Positions 34,800 to 45,286 of a stretch of DNA of 64,000 bases are shown in pieces. Made by a program: the position numbers and the translations under genes. The notes under the pieces are model-generated. The model was given only the letters and a program-made list of their open reading frames with translations. It was not told the origin of the DNA and searched no databases. The DNA is from Leptidea sinapis (Eukaryota; Arthropoda; Insecta; Lepidoptera; Pieridae). How positions within the stretch are numbered: the first letter of the stretch is position 1; every line of letters starts with the position of its first letter. The stretch lies in contig NC_066304.1 of assembly GCF_905404315.1 (NCBI RefSeq), positions 868,001-932,000 on the forward strand, read 5' to 3'.

Positions 34800-36840
34800 A
34801 AAAAAGAAAAACTACTTATTTGACAAATGCGATTGAGTACGAGCTAAGTGTTTAACAACACTTTCTTTAAACCTGACCAACCCACCACCGAATATATCAA
34901 GTTCTGAATTGATATCGTTTAACTTATTGTACTCGCGAAGAATTCGAGCGAGAGGCGCCTGAACTCCCAGGTTGGTTTTTACAGAAGGAACTTGGAAGAT
35001 TCTCTTGATTTTGAACCTTGGGAATAAATATGGGACAGCAAGGTTAACATTCTGCAAGAGGTTACTACATTGTATTTGACCGTTTAAGAGTTTGTACAAA
35101 AATATTACTCCGGAAAGAGATCTCCGATCGAGCAATGAAATCATATTAAATTTCCTGAGGTGCTGATGGTACGGGTGTCTATGAGAGAATCCAGTACTAA
35201 TGTATGCAAGGTGTCGCGTGAATGCTCTTTGGATACTCTCGATGCGTTGCGAATGGATCGTATACAGGGGATTCCATATAATACTACCATATTCGATATG
35301 ACTGCGCACTAGAGCGTTATATAGAATTGTTTTCGTTTTGGAGCCGAAACAATTCGAGTTTCGCTTTAGAAATCCTAACATTCGTGCGGATGTGGTAACT
35401 ACTTTATTAACTTGTGCAATAAACGTTAGTTTGCTATCAATAGTTACCCCCAAGTCACGAATTTCCTGCACTTCTTTTAATGGTGCGCCATCGAGCTCAT
35501 ACACTGTAACAAGCGGTTTTTTTTCTAGTGTACTTAATATGAAAACATTTGCTTGAATTTAGGATCATACCATTTAATAGGCACCAATCTTTTATACCAT
35601 TGAGATCAATTTGAACAAAAGCAGCCTCAGAGGCAGAGTTGATAACTTTATAAATTTTTAAATCATCGGCGAAGAGACATGCTTTACAATATTTGATATG
35701 ATTCCTAACGTCATTCACACATATCAAAAAGAGCAACGGTCCTAGGTGGGATCCCTGAGGAACACCAGATCGCGCAATATATGAATTAGATTCAGTGCCT
35801 CCTACAACTACTGACTGAAGTCTATTATGAAGATATGACTCGAATCACTTCAGTAAGTTTCCTCCAATTCCATAATTACTTAGCTTCTGAATCAATAAAG
35901 GATGACTGACTTTATCGAAGGCATTACTAAAGTCTGTATATATCGCATCAATCTGGCGCCCATTGTCTAATTCTTGACATACTTCGGTGACAAAAGAGAT
36001 GAGGTTCGTTTGAATTGAACGGCCCTTCCTGAAACCATGTTGCTCATCGGAGATCAAACTGTCAATATTTTTGGAGATAACAGGATGAAGGACTGATTCA
36101 AAAAGCTTGGAAAAACAAGACAAAATGCATATAGGACGGTAATTTTTTACGTCGGTAATATCCCCCTTTTTATATACAGGTACAACACGAGACTTTTTCC
36201 ATTCTTCAGGAAATACACCTTCTTTAAGTGATCTATTGAAGATAATAGTTAAGGGTAATGATATTGCAAACCTACATCGTTTAACAAAGAGAGGAGGAAT
36301 CAAGTCTGGCCCAGCTCCTTTATTAATGTCGAGTCCTTTTATCTTCTGAGATATTTCAGCTTCACTGAAGCTCAGGGACATCAGAGAATGAACATTACCA
36401 ATATCGACTACACTAGAACTGCGAACGCGACGCTGACCACAAGTGTATAGAGAAGAAAATTGATATGAAAATAGATTGGCAATATCCGCTGCTGTTTGTG
36501 CTGTAACATTATCCATTTTCATACAAGAGGGAAGTGTTGAATGGCCGCCTTTTTTATTTTTAACAAAACTCCAAAAACATTTTGGATTATATGGAATGTT
36601 GGCTTCAATATTTCGCTTGTATTTAGTATAGCAATCATCATAAAGTTTATGACAACGCTTTCTAATCATGTGATACTCTAATTCATCTCTAGGATTCTTA
36701 TATATTCGGAACCTCTTACGTAATTTTTCTTTTTCAGCAAGCAATTTTATTAAGGAAGAGCTGAACCATACCGGATATTTAGATCTCGTGTTGGTTGTTT
36801 TAGGAACAAATTTGTTAATGATATTGTTAATTATTCATAA
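34800..36840 (-). pseudogene. LINE 4 ORF2 reverse transcriptase, minus strand
   Basis: The frame is open upstream of the first ATG, from about 36838 (NKFVPKTTNTRSKYPVWFSS). It is therefore 5'-truncated, without an endonuclease. Reverse transcriptase motifs: KGAGPDLIPPLF near 36330, VKNYRPICILSCFSK near 36150, YTDFSNAFDKVSHPLL near 35940, and LFADDLKIYK near 35675. A stop at about 35845 and a break near 35750, in the PQG region, separate the first two parts. Another frame change near 35530 leads to VQEIRDLGVTIDSKLTF and on to the C-terminus at 34812 (VKHLARTQSHLSNK). Jockey/CR1-type. Its 3' end lies near 34700, in an A/T-rich tail. Confidence 0.8.
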
Positions 36841-36905
36841 CCAATATGTTAACACCAGGAACAAACGTAAGCGCTAATAACCTATTGTTTTATAGCAAGA
36901 AAACG

Positions 36906-36974
36906 AAATATATAAAATTTACCGTACCAAATGTCAAAAATGTTGACATTTGGTACGGTAAATTTTATATATTT
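36906..36974. repeat. Perfect 32 bp hairpin with 5 nt loop
   Basis: The left arm, 36906-36937, is the exact reverse complement of 36943-36974 around the loop AAATG. The arms include TTTACCGTACCAAATGTC. The left arm is in the LINE coding direction (KYIKFTVPN), so the right arm is an inverted copy that joins directly to the first direct repeat. Confidence 0.95.
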
Positions 36975-37428
36975 GGATTGGCGAACAGATTTGGTTCTGC
37001 AGCATACGCGATTAAAAAGATTAGACAATTAACATTTAATAATTTCCATACTATTATGACCTATGGTATATTGGTGTGGGGCAGCGCTGCTGATATTAAT
37101 ACTATATTTGTGCTGCAGAAGAGGGCTATTCGTGCTATTTATAACCTAGGCAAGTGTTTTGTTAAACGGAGAGGTGATAAAACCGGTGGAATCTGCTAAA
37201 TTTCTTGGCATTACTCTGGATTCCAAATTACAATAGGGCCCCCATATTGTAGGATTGGCGAACAGATTTGGTTCTGCAGCATACGCGATTAAAAAGATTA
37301 GACAATTAACATTTAATAATTTCCATACTATTATGACCTATGGTATATTGGTGTGGGGCAGCGCTGCCGATATTAATACTATATTTGTGCTGCAGAAGAG
37401 GGCTATTCGTGCTATTTATAACCTAGGC
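36975..37428 (+). repeat. 177 bp direct repeat, 277 bp period
   Basis: 36975-37151 and 37252-37428 differ at a single base (GCTGCT versus GCTGCC). Both encode GLANRFGSAAYAIKKIRQL and continue to IRAIYNLG. The 100 bp between them is the adjacent upstream LINE segment (AKFLGITLDSKLQ). The duplicated unit is therefore a 277 bp block, and the first copy lacks its normal upstream part. Confidence 0.95.
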
Positions 37429-38619
37429 CCTAAGGAATCAATGAGAGCAAAATTCAAAGTAATTGATTGTTGCTTCTCAATATATTCTTGATAATGTAAT
37501 GTATGTTCATAGGCACATAAGTGAATTTGCTACAACTGTCAGTACCATAATGTTAACACCAGAAACAGACATAAGCTTATAATGCCTACTACTCGGCTAA
37601 GTCGAGTTAGCAAGTCTTTTGTGGGGCGATGTATATGCTTTTACAACAGGATCCCAGAAAATGTTCAAAACAAAAGGATTACGTTATTCAAAAGAATTGT
37701 TAAGAAACGTTTGTGTGGTAAAGTTTACTATAACATAAACGACTTTCTTAATGATACCACAGATTGGGAATGGAACGACCGGCCTCAGGCTATTAAATAA
37801 TATGTTTTTTTGTACAATATAACTTTGTAAACATATTTTTTTGACAGAAAAAAAGCCTGCTGAGTTTGTTGCGCCCGTTCTTCTCAGGCCTGAGGCATTC
37901 ATTTTGGAATGGGTGGTAAATTTTGATGTTCAATAAGTGATTTTGATCCTATTTTGAATAAAAATATTTGAATTTGAATTAAAGATTTTAAAAGTTTTTA
38001 TTTTGAACCCTTCTTAATTATCAACACAATATAATTTTGAGTTACAGAACACCAGTAACTCTACTTTTATCAGACCAATAATGGCTCTAATGCGCTCATC
38101 TTTCCACTTTATCACAGAAAATATGCACTCTGTATGCTGAAGTTTCTATATTATATTTTTAAAATAATTATAGGTAGGCACTTTAAATAGTTGGATACTA
38201 TATTATATGTTAGGGCTGGCAACCCTACTCATGACTCATACAGGCCTTCCAAAGGAGAGGGGGGCTGTTGGTTCTGGTCCAGTGGCTGTCATCTCTGAGC
38301 CTATTGTGGGCTCATGGATAGTTCAACTAATTCATATTTAAGAAATTTCCAGCTCTTTACCAGTATAATTTTTAACATTCATATTGACTGTATTTTTCAA
38401 AATACAAATGAAATGAGAAAAAAGTATGCTCATTGCAAAGTTTGGTTGTAGATGGTGACATATGCCCTACATTAAGGCACACATAAATTTTCGATATTTT
38501 GATACTTTAATATCTTCTTGAGATCAAGGATGTTGACCCATTCACCATATGAGTATAGTTTACGTTATTAAGCTAATCATAAAAATAAATCAATTCTATT
38601 AATAATCTAAGTACCTATA

Positions 38620-38835
38620 TATAATGAAAATGGTCATTGTTTGAGGCTCTTTCACACCTAAACCATTGATCTTATCGACATGAAACTTGGAAGTAACGGT
38701 GGTCCATTCAATGCTAAATTTATCCTAGATGGTTTATGGCTATGTATTTTTTTTGTTGTATTTGTTATAAGAATAAAATATAATTTATTTCTTTTTAAAA
38801 TTTGCCCACCAAAGCGGGCGGGAACAGCAAGTTAT
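38620..38835 (+). mobile_element. Probable Helitron fragment
   Basis: The right end has a hairpin (GCCCACC-AAAG-CGGGCGGG) followed by AACAGCAAGTT, close to a Helitron CTRR terminus. The left part (AAAATGGTCATTGTTTGAGG; TGAAACTTGGAAGTAACGG) is familiar from lepidopteran non-autonomous Helitrons. The 3' tetranucleotide is CAAG, so the end is not intact. Confidence 0.45.
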
Positions 38836-38883
38836 TATATGTATAAATATTTCTAATTGATTGATTTATTATTTATATATTTA

Positions 38884-39212
38884 CTAGCTGAACTTTTATA
38901 AGAATTTGCCAATAATATTTCAAAACATCAAGAATTATTTCGTAAAAAATGTTCCCTGTTGTTATAATGAAATTGCTTCACAGCGAAACTGTCAAACCGT
39001 GTGTCACTAAATTATCTCATAGAAAATATGTCCATACAAAATAAATATTGGAAATAAAAATAATTATGGGTCCCAAATCGAAATAAAAAGTATCATATCT
39101 CTCAAGTTGGAGCAAAATGCACTCCATGAAGTAATCCCCATTAAAATCCGTTCATTAATTTAGTCCATCACAGACAAACAATGTGTTACATAATTTATAT
39201 ATATAAAGATTT
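38884..39212 (-). mobile_element. Non-autonomous Helitron, minus strand
   Basis: On the minus strand it starts near TCTTTATATATATAAATTAT and ends CAGCTAG before a T. The interior includes AATGGGGATTACTTCATGGA and GATGTTTTGAAATATTATTG. It shares the CATCAAGAATTATTTCGTA block with 32620-32660. The usual subterminal hairpin is missing, replaced by unrelated bases. Confidence 0.6.
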
Positions 39213-39451
39213 TATATAGAAAAGGAATAATTAATATTTAAACTCAAACTATTTTGATGTATTAAACCGATTGAAAGTTCCTCTTAAATAAAATCGATTA
39301 TTATGGACATTACATGTGCTATAATGTTAATGAAGTTCCAGTTAGGAATATTGTTGTACATGTTTGGGTAACAAAATTCCATAAACATTTTTTGTTTGAT
39401 ATTTGTATTTAATTTCAAATAGTAAATGGTTTAGTACACTAGATACGCAAA

Positions 39452-40747
39452 TCACACAGAAACTTTTCCTTCATGACGTAATTTATAATTTTGACATTTG
39501 GTACAGTAAAAATAACTACTATCAGACTTGTCATTTTTGATTCGTACACCACAACATCCATGACAGGTCATCTTACAGCTAAAGCAGTCACTGCCAGGTC
39601 CATACATTATGGCCTTGCACTGTCCACAGTGTAATTTTTTTGTCTTGGGGACCTTGTCATTAACATATTGTTTATTCTTTTTTGCAACATCTTCTTCATC
39701 ACTACTAAGATCTTCAGCACCACCAGCCTTATCAACTAATTTTTCTAGCACCAAACTTGGTGTGCATCGGCCAAATATTTTCTTCATTGGATTATTTTTA
39801 CCTTCTGTGTTCATTTGATGTTGTATAAGCCAACAGCTGTATCCCCAATTTGAACAGTTATTTTCAAGTGCCCAACTGTGTATTTTTGAATACACCTGAT
39901 TTGTTATATCACTGTGACTGTCAGTATCCCGAATAGAACATTTAAATTGTAGTGTTGCCTGTACAATTTCTATGGCTTTGTATGTTTTTTGTATATTCAT
40001 AGTATAAATCTCCTTAGGCGGTCCAAAATCTACAAATATTTTCAATAACTCCATTGCTATACACTCACTATCACAGGTTAATAAAGGTCTAACCAGAACA
40101 AAATTTGTTGCTTTGTCAGTATATGTCATAATAAATTTGAATTTTCCTGGAATGCTCCTCATATCTTTATAGTCAAGTTGTACTAATTGATTGAATTTAC
40201 TTTTATTGATTTCAATATATTCTTCTTCTTTAGGTTTGTACAATTCTTTACATGATGTGCAAGAGCGAAGAAAATTATGTAAGCACTTCTTTTCATATAC
40301 ATAATAGCCATTCAATAAATTTTTCATTTCCTGATAGCCCCCATGATTAGTAGCATGTATATGTGCATCAACAAAAACATCGAAGCAATTTTCATATGTT
40401 AATACCTCAGTTGTTGTCCCAGATAGTACTAAAGATTGAACCATGTCATTTACTATCACTTCATATTTAAGTACCTCTGGGGATCTTGAAAACATTGCCT
40501 GTGACAATATTTTTTTATAGCTATATGCAGTCCAAGGGTCAACATGATTAATTTTGTGGTTGAAAATGTTATTAAGAAGTGACATATATTCTTTTTTGGT
40601 TTCTGTGTAATTAAAGTCTAGCTGTAGTGGATCAGGATGGTCTCCTTCAGAGCTTTTACCTTGAGAACTACCCGCTAATATTTGAATTTCTTCTACATCA
40701 TCATCAGAGCTTTCAATCTTAACAGTGATGTTATCTGGAGCTGCCAT
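39452..40747 (-). CDS. Integrase-derived protein (KRBA2/GIN1-like), catalytically degenerate
   Basis: An intact single-exon ORF of 431 residues. Residues 1-60 are acidic, with VKIE (9-12) matching a SUMO-acceptor motif just before SSDDDVEEIQIL. H129, H135, C163 and C166 lie in an integrase-type H2C2 zinc-domain pattern. Residues about 187-325 follow the integrase core order: QLDYKDMRS with D192, MTYTDKATNFVLVRPL, LLKIFVDFGPPKEI, and later KIHSW. The usual second Asp (FGPP...SDNG) is replaced by TMNIQK, and the expected Glu region reads SDITNQ. DNA-joining activity is therefore unlikely. Residues 372-420 hold a cysteine-rich zinc segment (CGQC, CFSC, CHGCC, CTKC), as in KRBA2/SCAND3-like proteins (family recollection). 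An intact frame in a region of decayed elements suggests selection for a host role. The start is the first ATG, in MAAPDN. Confidence 0.75.
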   Translation of the reverse strand: MAAPDNITVKIESSDDDVEEIQILAGSSQGKSSEGDHPDPLQLDFNYTETKKEYMSLLNNIFNHKINHVDPWTAYSYKKILSQAMFSRSPEVLKYEVIVNDMVQSLVLSGTTTEVLTYENCFDVFVDAHIHATNHGGYQEMKNLLNGYYVYEKKCLHNFLRSCTSCKELYKPKEEEYIEINKSKFNQLVQLDYKDMRSIPGKFKFIMTYTDKATNFVLVRPLLTCDSECIAMELLKIFVDFGPPKEIYTMNIQKTYKAIEIVQATLQFKCSIRDTDSHSDITNQVYSKIHSWALENNCSNWGYSCWLIQHQMNTEGKNNPMKKIFGRCTPSLVLEKLVDKAGGAEDLSSDEEDVAKKNKQYVNDKVPKTKKLHCGQCKAIMYGPGSDCFSCKMTCHGCCGVRIKNDKSDSSYFYCTKCQNYKLRHEGKVSV

Positions 40748-41403
40748 GGTGATATGATGACCAAATAATATACTACTCTGATTGCTGATATTCTTTATCT
40801 TACTTTAGTAGGTAACTATTATCCAGTGCACAGTGTAGGTAATACTATGAATCATTTTACTTTGTTTGGTTTTTAAACGTTCATATTCGGCAGTATGCAC
40901 CTGAATTTGAATTAATAAATACCTAGGTACCAATCTTCAAGTTACAGGAAATCAAATAGGTCTCTGAATCTCTAAATCTTTTTTCCCAACGTATAGTGAA
41001 GTATTAAAATATATTAATTACAAGTTGTTTATCAACATTATCACGATCATTATACTTATTCGATTTATGTTTAAACTTAAGTTTTATCAGGTAGGCAGCC
41101 TAGAGGAACTCTGTAACAAAGAGAATTTAAACACTCCTCAAGTAGCTACTCAAAGAAAAAAGCAAAATGCATGGAATGTATTAAACGTGTAGTGATGGAT
41201 AGATTGACAGATAACGGCTCTAATCTTGTAAAAAACGAAGATAGCCGAAATCCACTACGTTATATTTCATCGCCTTAATTATAATTTCAAATCTTATTGC
41301 ACGGTTCCTACTAAACTAAATTTCAATTTTTTACTTATTAGCCAGTTCCGCCTCTCTTTACGTAGTATTTACTGACATGTGATATCCTCTTTGCAAGTAG
41401 ACA
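40748..41403. other. Upstream region of the minus-strand integrase-like gene
   Basis: Probably contains the promoter and 5' UTR. No clear TATA box or splice structure is recognised. Confidence 0.35.
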
Positions 41404-41690
41404 CGAATTTGGGATCATTTTTTATTAAAATACAAGATGGCCACCGCACAAAATTTAGATTACAACAATATGGATATCGTATCCAAGGTTCTCGAGGGTG
41501 CAGAAAACGAATATTGGATAATTTTTTAAATCCAAGATGACCACGGTGCGAAATTATGATTTCAACAATATGGGTATCGTATACGAGATTCTCGAGAGTG
41601 CAGAGAACGAAGTTGGGATAATTTTTAAATCCAACATGGCCACCGCGCAAAATTATGATTTCAACAATATGGATATCGATACGAACACGA
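41404..41690 (+). repeat. ~100 bp tandem repeat, locus 2
   Basis: Three units have the CGAATTTGGG-type phrase at 41404, 41508 and 41608 (the first unit is 4 bp longer), then a partial fourth. They share AAATCCAAGATGGCC-like and AACAATATGGATATCGTATC blocks with 4560-4716. The minus-strand 108-codon frame through it repeats with the array and is not a gene. Confidence 0.85.
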
Positions 41691-41715
41691 AACACTAGAA
41701 CACATTAGTATTTTT

Positions 41716-41865
41716 ATGTGTTTTTCTTCAATGCGTAATATTAATACAGCAGCTTCATCTTCACGGACTAATGATGCAAATGAGAATGAAAGTGACGGTT
41801 GTATTATAGATATCTTAGAAGAAATTGGAGGCACACCGCATAGTGTCTCGTTTACGAGATCATAA
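41716..41865 (+). CDS. Small acidic ORF of unknown function
   Basis: 49 codons from ATG 41716 to TAA 41863-41865. The protein is polar and acidic (SSRTNDANENESDGC, then IIDILEEIGGTPHSV) and looks more protein-like than the random frames around it. It lies between the two integrase-like genes. It may be a first exon, a fragment of a mobile element, or chance. No domain is recognised. Confidence 0.25.
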   Translation: MCFSSMRNINTAASSSRTNDANENESDGCIIDILEEIGGTPHSVSFTRS

Positions 41866-42610
41866 CCAAGCTTATGAATATATATGTATATAGCAAATAG
41901 TTGGATATATAGCTAGCTATATGGTTGTGTTGAGATCTCCATGTCACCATTTAAAATGCATCGGTTGCATCGACTTGTGAATTGTAAATTTGAGTACCAC
42001 AAATTTAGTAAGCTCACGAGATGGAATAATATATCCCTCAAGCGACGTATAGAGTATGACGTATGAGGGTTTGTAAAGCTGAATATATATAGATTTATGG
42101 GTAAGCGATAATATCGCGTATCTATAAAAATGAATTCGATACCTTTACGGAGCGATATATCGATACAATATAGTTTTTTAGGCATCCCTTTCTTGAGATA
42201 GTCCTCGAGGACTCGACGGACAACGTCACTAAATTTCAACGGCGTCAACCGTCAATATCAATTGTCATATTTGATCTATCGGTTGATACTTGAGAGTAGT
42301 ATATTCTTCGTATTTTATAATAATTTATTTACCTTTTGTAAATTTGTGAAATAATAATTAATATTACATTTTTGAATTTACATCAGTTCAGCCATTTGTC
42401 ACTAAATATAATTTATTATAGATAGATAGATAGATAGTAAGTAAATAAAATTTTTGATTTTTAAACTACAAACTCAGTAATAAACACCGTAGGTCGCTAC
42501 TACCTACCTATTGAAGTTGTGAACAGGAAGAATTGGAGTTTAACTAACAGTTCTATTTTATACCCATTGGAATAAGGAATTTAACTTATCGTACGAAATG
42601 TAAAGTTAAA
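41866..42610. other. Upstream region of the plus-strand integrase-like gene
   Basis: AT-rich, with a (GATA)n microsatellite at about 42417-42437. A 111-codon minus-strand frame at 41913-42248 has no recognisable domain. No promoter motif can be named with confidence. Confidence 0.35.
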
Positions 42611-43672
42611 GTGAAATCTGTGCTGTATGCCATATCATGTATATACACAATTCTTTATTCTCTACCAAAATACGTCATGAAAACCAAGATAGAGTTCGAC
42701 TACCCAGGAGTGAAGTCAAAGTATTTATTTCGAATGAAGAAATACACTAAACGAAGCGATCCCGTTTCTTGGACTCGAGATGACATAGATAAGTTGCTTG
42801 ATACATCTAAATTGGATCCAAAAGTTAGATCAAGCAGCCAAAATGAATTTCTTCGATGTATGGAACCATATGTAGTAGTGAAGGATAAAGACACTTCTAT
42901 TTTAGTAGTTCTGGGTCAAGAAAAACCTTTGGAGGTTTTGCCTTATGATGATGCATTTGATGCTTTTGTTGATGCACATGTTGTTCTTAGCAATCACAGT
43001 AACTTAGCTGCTATGTGCAACCTACTTAACACTACATATTTCTTTACAACTTACAGTTTACAAACATTTCTAGATTGTTGTAATGTCTGTAATTATAACA
43101 GGGAAGATCAAACATTATCAAAAATTGCAGGTCAAGGTGCTTCTGTGTTCAATGATGCAATATTTCTTAACATAATTAAGAAACCTTATTCACCGCAAGC
43201 TAATGTCACAGATACTTTCACAGATATTTTAATTTATGAGGATCTAGCCACTAATTATATTTTATTGAGACCACTGACATCACAGAGTAAAGGTGACATA
43301 GCAACTGAGTTATTTAGGATATTTACAGACTTTGGTACACCAAAACTCATAAATGTTTCAAATTCGCTTCAATTTTATTCAGATATCCTAAATATAGTTG
43401 AAAGGATAATGTACTTTAGGTATACAATAGTGCTTAACACTCAGAACTGCAATACAGTTGAAATTGTGAGTGCTGAAATTAAGAAATGGATGCAGCAAAT
43501 TAATAGTGATAAATGGGCTGTTGGCTGTTATATAGTACAATATAAGTTAAATGAGGTTACAGCTGCCATGAACAAGGTTTTTCAAAGGAATGGTGACAAT
43601 AACAATGTCAAGGAAGTTGATGACTGTGTAGTGCTTAATACTCCTGATCCTGTTATAGAAATTAATGATTAG
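42611..43672 (+). CDS. Paralogous integrase-derived protein, no catalytic residues
   Basis: An intact ORF of 353 residues, clearly related to the minus-strand gene at 39452-40747. Compare YDDAFDAFVDAHVVLSNHSN with its YENCFDVFVDAHIHATNHGG, and DLATNYILLRPLTS with DKATNFVLVRPLLT. FRIFTDFGTPKLI likewise matches FVDFGPPKEI, and WAVGCYIVQYKLN matches WGYSCWLIQHQMN. H123, H129, C157 and C160 match the zinc-domain pattern. The first catalytic Asp is gone (FLNIIKK), as are the second and the Glu. The C-terminal cysteine-rich segment is absent. The start is uncertain: residues 1-22 are hydrophobic and not shared with the paralogue, and Met23 (genomic 42677, MKTKIEFDY) is a plausible alternative. The two genes are divergent, with start codons 1.86 kb apart. 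Confidence 0.7.
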   Translation: MKSVLYAISCIYTILYSLPKYVMKTKIEFDYPGVKSKYLFRMKKYTKRSDPVSWTRDDIDKLLDTSKLDPKVRSSSQNEFLRCMEPYVVVKDKDTSILVVLGQEKPLEVLPYDDAFDAFVDAHVVLSNHSNLAAMCNLLNTTYFFTTYSLQTFLDCCNVCNYNREDQTLSKIAGQGASVFNDAIFLNIIKKPYSPQANVTDTFTDILIYEDLATNYILLRPLTSQSKGDIATELFRIFTDFGTPKLINVSNSLQFYSDILNIVERIMYFRYTIVLNTQNCNTVEIVSAEIKKWMQQINSDKWAVGCYIVQYKLNEVTAAMNKVFQRNGDNNNVKEVDDCVVLNTPDPVIEIND

Positions 43673-43744
43673 TGTTTTCATTAGATCTAGTGAAAGAGTT
43701 TGTATATATACTAGCCTGACATCATTTATTCATCTAGATTAAAA

Positions 43745-44055
43745 AAATATATGAAAATAGGGGACAAGCCGAGCAGGATGTTCAGCTGATGGTAATTGAT
43801 ATGCCCTGCCCATTACAATGCAGTGCCACTCAAGATTGTTGAAAAACCCAAAAATTTTGAGTGGCACTACAACTGTGATCATCACCTTGAGACATAAGAT
43901 GTCAAGTCTCATTTGCCTAGTAATTTCACTAGCTATGACACCCTTCAGAATGAAACACAGTAATGCTTCACAGCAGAAATAGGTGCCGTTGTGGTCCCCG
44001 TAATATAGCCAGCATCTGGTGCAAAGGAGCCTCCCACTGCTTAATATATGATATG
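43745..44055 (-). repeat. Dispersed ~300 bp repeat (GGGAGGCTCC type), copy 2
   Basis: On the minus strand it reads GTGGGAGGCTCCTTTGCACC, TTCTGAAGGGTGTCATAGC and ACTAGGCAAATGAGAC, and includes GTGCCACTCAAAATTTTTGG. It is the longest copy in the window and lies just downstream of the plus-strand integrase-like gene. Confidence 0.75.
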
Positions 44056-44974
44056 ATAGACTATGAGAGCTGTGAAAACATTGAAAAAAAATGGGTTTAC
44101 AGTTAACCTCTATCTTAGCAATGCACACACACTAACACTAAAGTGTCATACAAATTATGAGGGTAAGATGCAGCTTGTCACACACACTTAAGTATTAAAC
44201 CTGGCCTGTTTATATCGGATGTCTAACAGCAAGAGACTATCAAGACATATAAAATATTATCCTACTTTTTTATATCCAAGTGCCAAATTGGTCAGTTAGA
44301 GTTAAAGATTATGATAGATCTTGTTGTCAAGTACAAATTATATTTAACAATCATTAGCATATTGTCGATCAGTGAAAACCATAGCATGTGACAATGTAAT
44401 AATATCTACATAATAATTTAACTGACGCTTAACACTCAAGATCTATGGAGTGTATTTTCAGGACCATAATAATATATATTAATTACTTTAAGGCAACTGA
44501 TTTTGTAAGAATAAGTGTTCAATTTATTTCAGTACAAATAATATTTTTACTAAACATTTAGTTTTATTTATCCATAGGATTATTATATTTATTATTTACA
44601 ATGTTAGATTAAGTCTTGTTTGTTATAACTTTATTAGTTATTTAATAGCATCCTACATGTGCAATGCAGTAGTACCGAACCAATATGGTACGTATTTCGT
44701 AGTTCTTGAGACTCATAGTATGTAATATGTACCTAATCTCTAATAACCTTTAGAACATAGGTAATACTCTACATTAGAAGTGTATGTAAACCATTTCGCG
44801 TCGCTCGTACCTACAAATAATTAAAAACCTAATCCTTACCACTTCAAATCACAATATAAAAATTCCCGGAACCTTAAAATTCCACACATTCTACCTACTC
44901 TTATTGCGAATTTCCAAGGGCCAGCCACTCTTTCCGCCTGTTTTCACCTTCAAATGCAATTAGTCCACCTAAAA
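44056..44974. other. No recognised gene
   Basis: AT-rich sequence without coding signal or recognised repeats. Confidence 0.35.
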
Positions 44975-45165
44975 CAACTAAGCCTAGAGTTGTTTTGTTT
45001 AATTTCTGGACGAAGTCTCTGAAATCAAATAAATTTTTCTCACAATGATTCTTTAGGACCTAGGTAATAAATAGCGTGAATAGCCCTCTTTTGCAGCACA
45101 AGGATTGTATTAATATCGGCAGCGTTGCCCCATAGAAATATACCATAGGACTTATATTTCAAGAA
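44975..45165 (-). pseudogene. LINE ORF2 fragment, minus strand
   Basis: It encodes SYGIFLWGNAADINTILVLQ and then KRAIHAIYYLGPKE, continuing to FRDFVQKLNK-like sequence. The same segment occurs at 34465-34520 and in both direct repeats at 36975-37428, so all are pieces of one LINE family. Confidence 0.65.
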
Positions 45166-45286
45166 AAGGAACGACTCGCCTCACGACGCTGCTACAACCA
45201 TTTAAGCGATTTTTACCACCTAATTCTAATATCACACCACAACCCACTATCTGAAATATCACCTTTCATTTTACCAGAATTACTCT

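Larger units (their letters stand above)
36841..37985 (+). mobile_element. Scrambled LINE 3' end with hairpin and duplication
   Basis: Several pieces of one LINE ORF2 C-terminus are rearranged here. A 5' scrap (36850-36900) matches sequence at 37550-37595. It is followed by a perfect hairpin, two 177 bp direct repeats, and then the normal order to the end of the ORF (37582-37800; SFVGRCICFYNRIPENVQN) and a 3' UTR (37801-37985). The UTR has the GTTGCGCCCGTTCTTCTCAG block, which recurs inverted at about 46500-46570. Confidence 0.75.

Noticed and set aside
41369..41695. 108-codon minus-strand ORF
   Set aside because: It runs through the ~100 bp tandem repeat and simply repeats with the array. 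It is a by-product of the repeat.
41913..42248. 111-codon minus-strand ORF between the integrase-like genes
   Set aside because: No domain, no partner, and composition like the surrounding AT-rich DNA.
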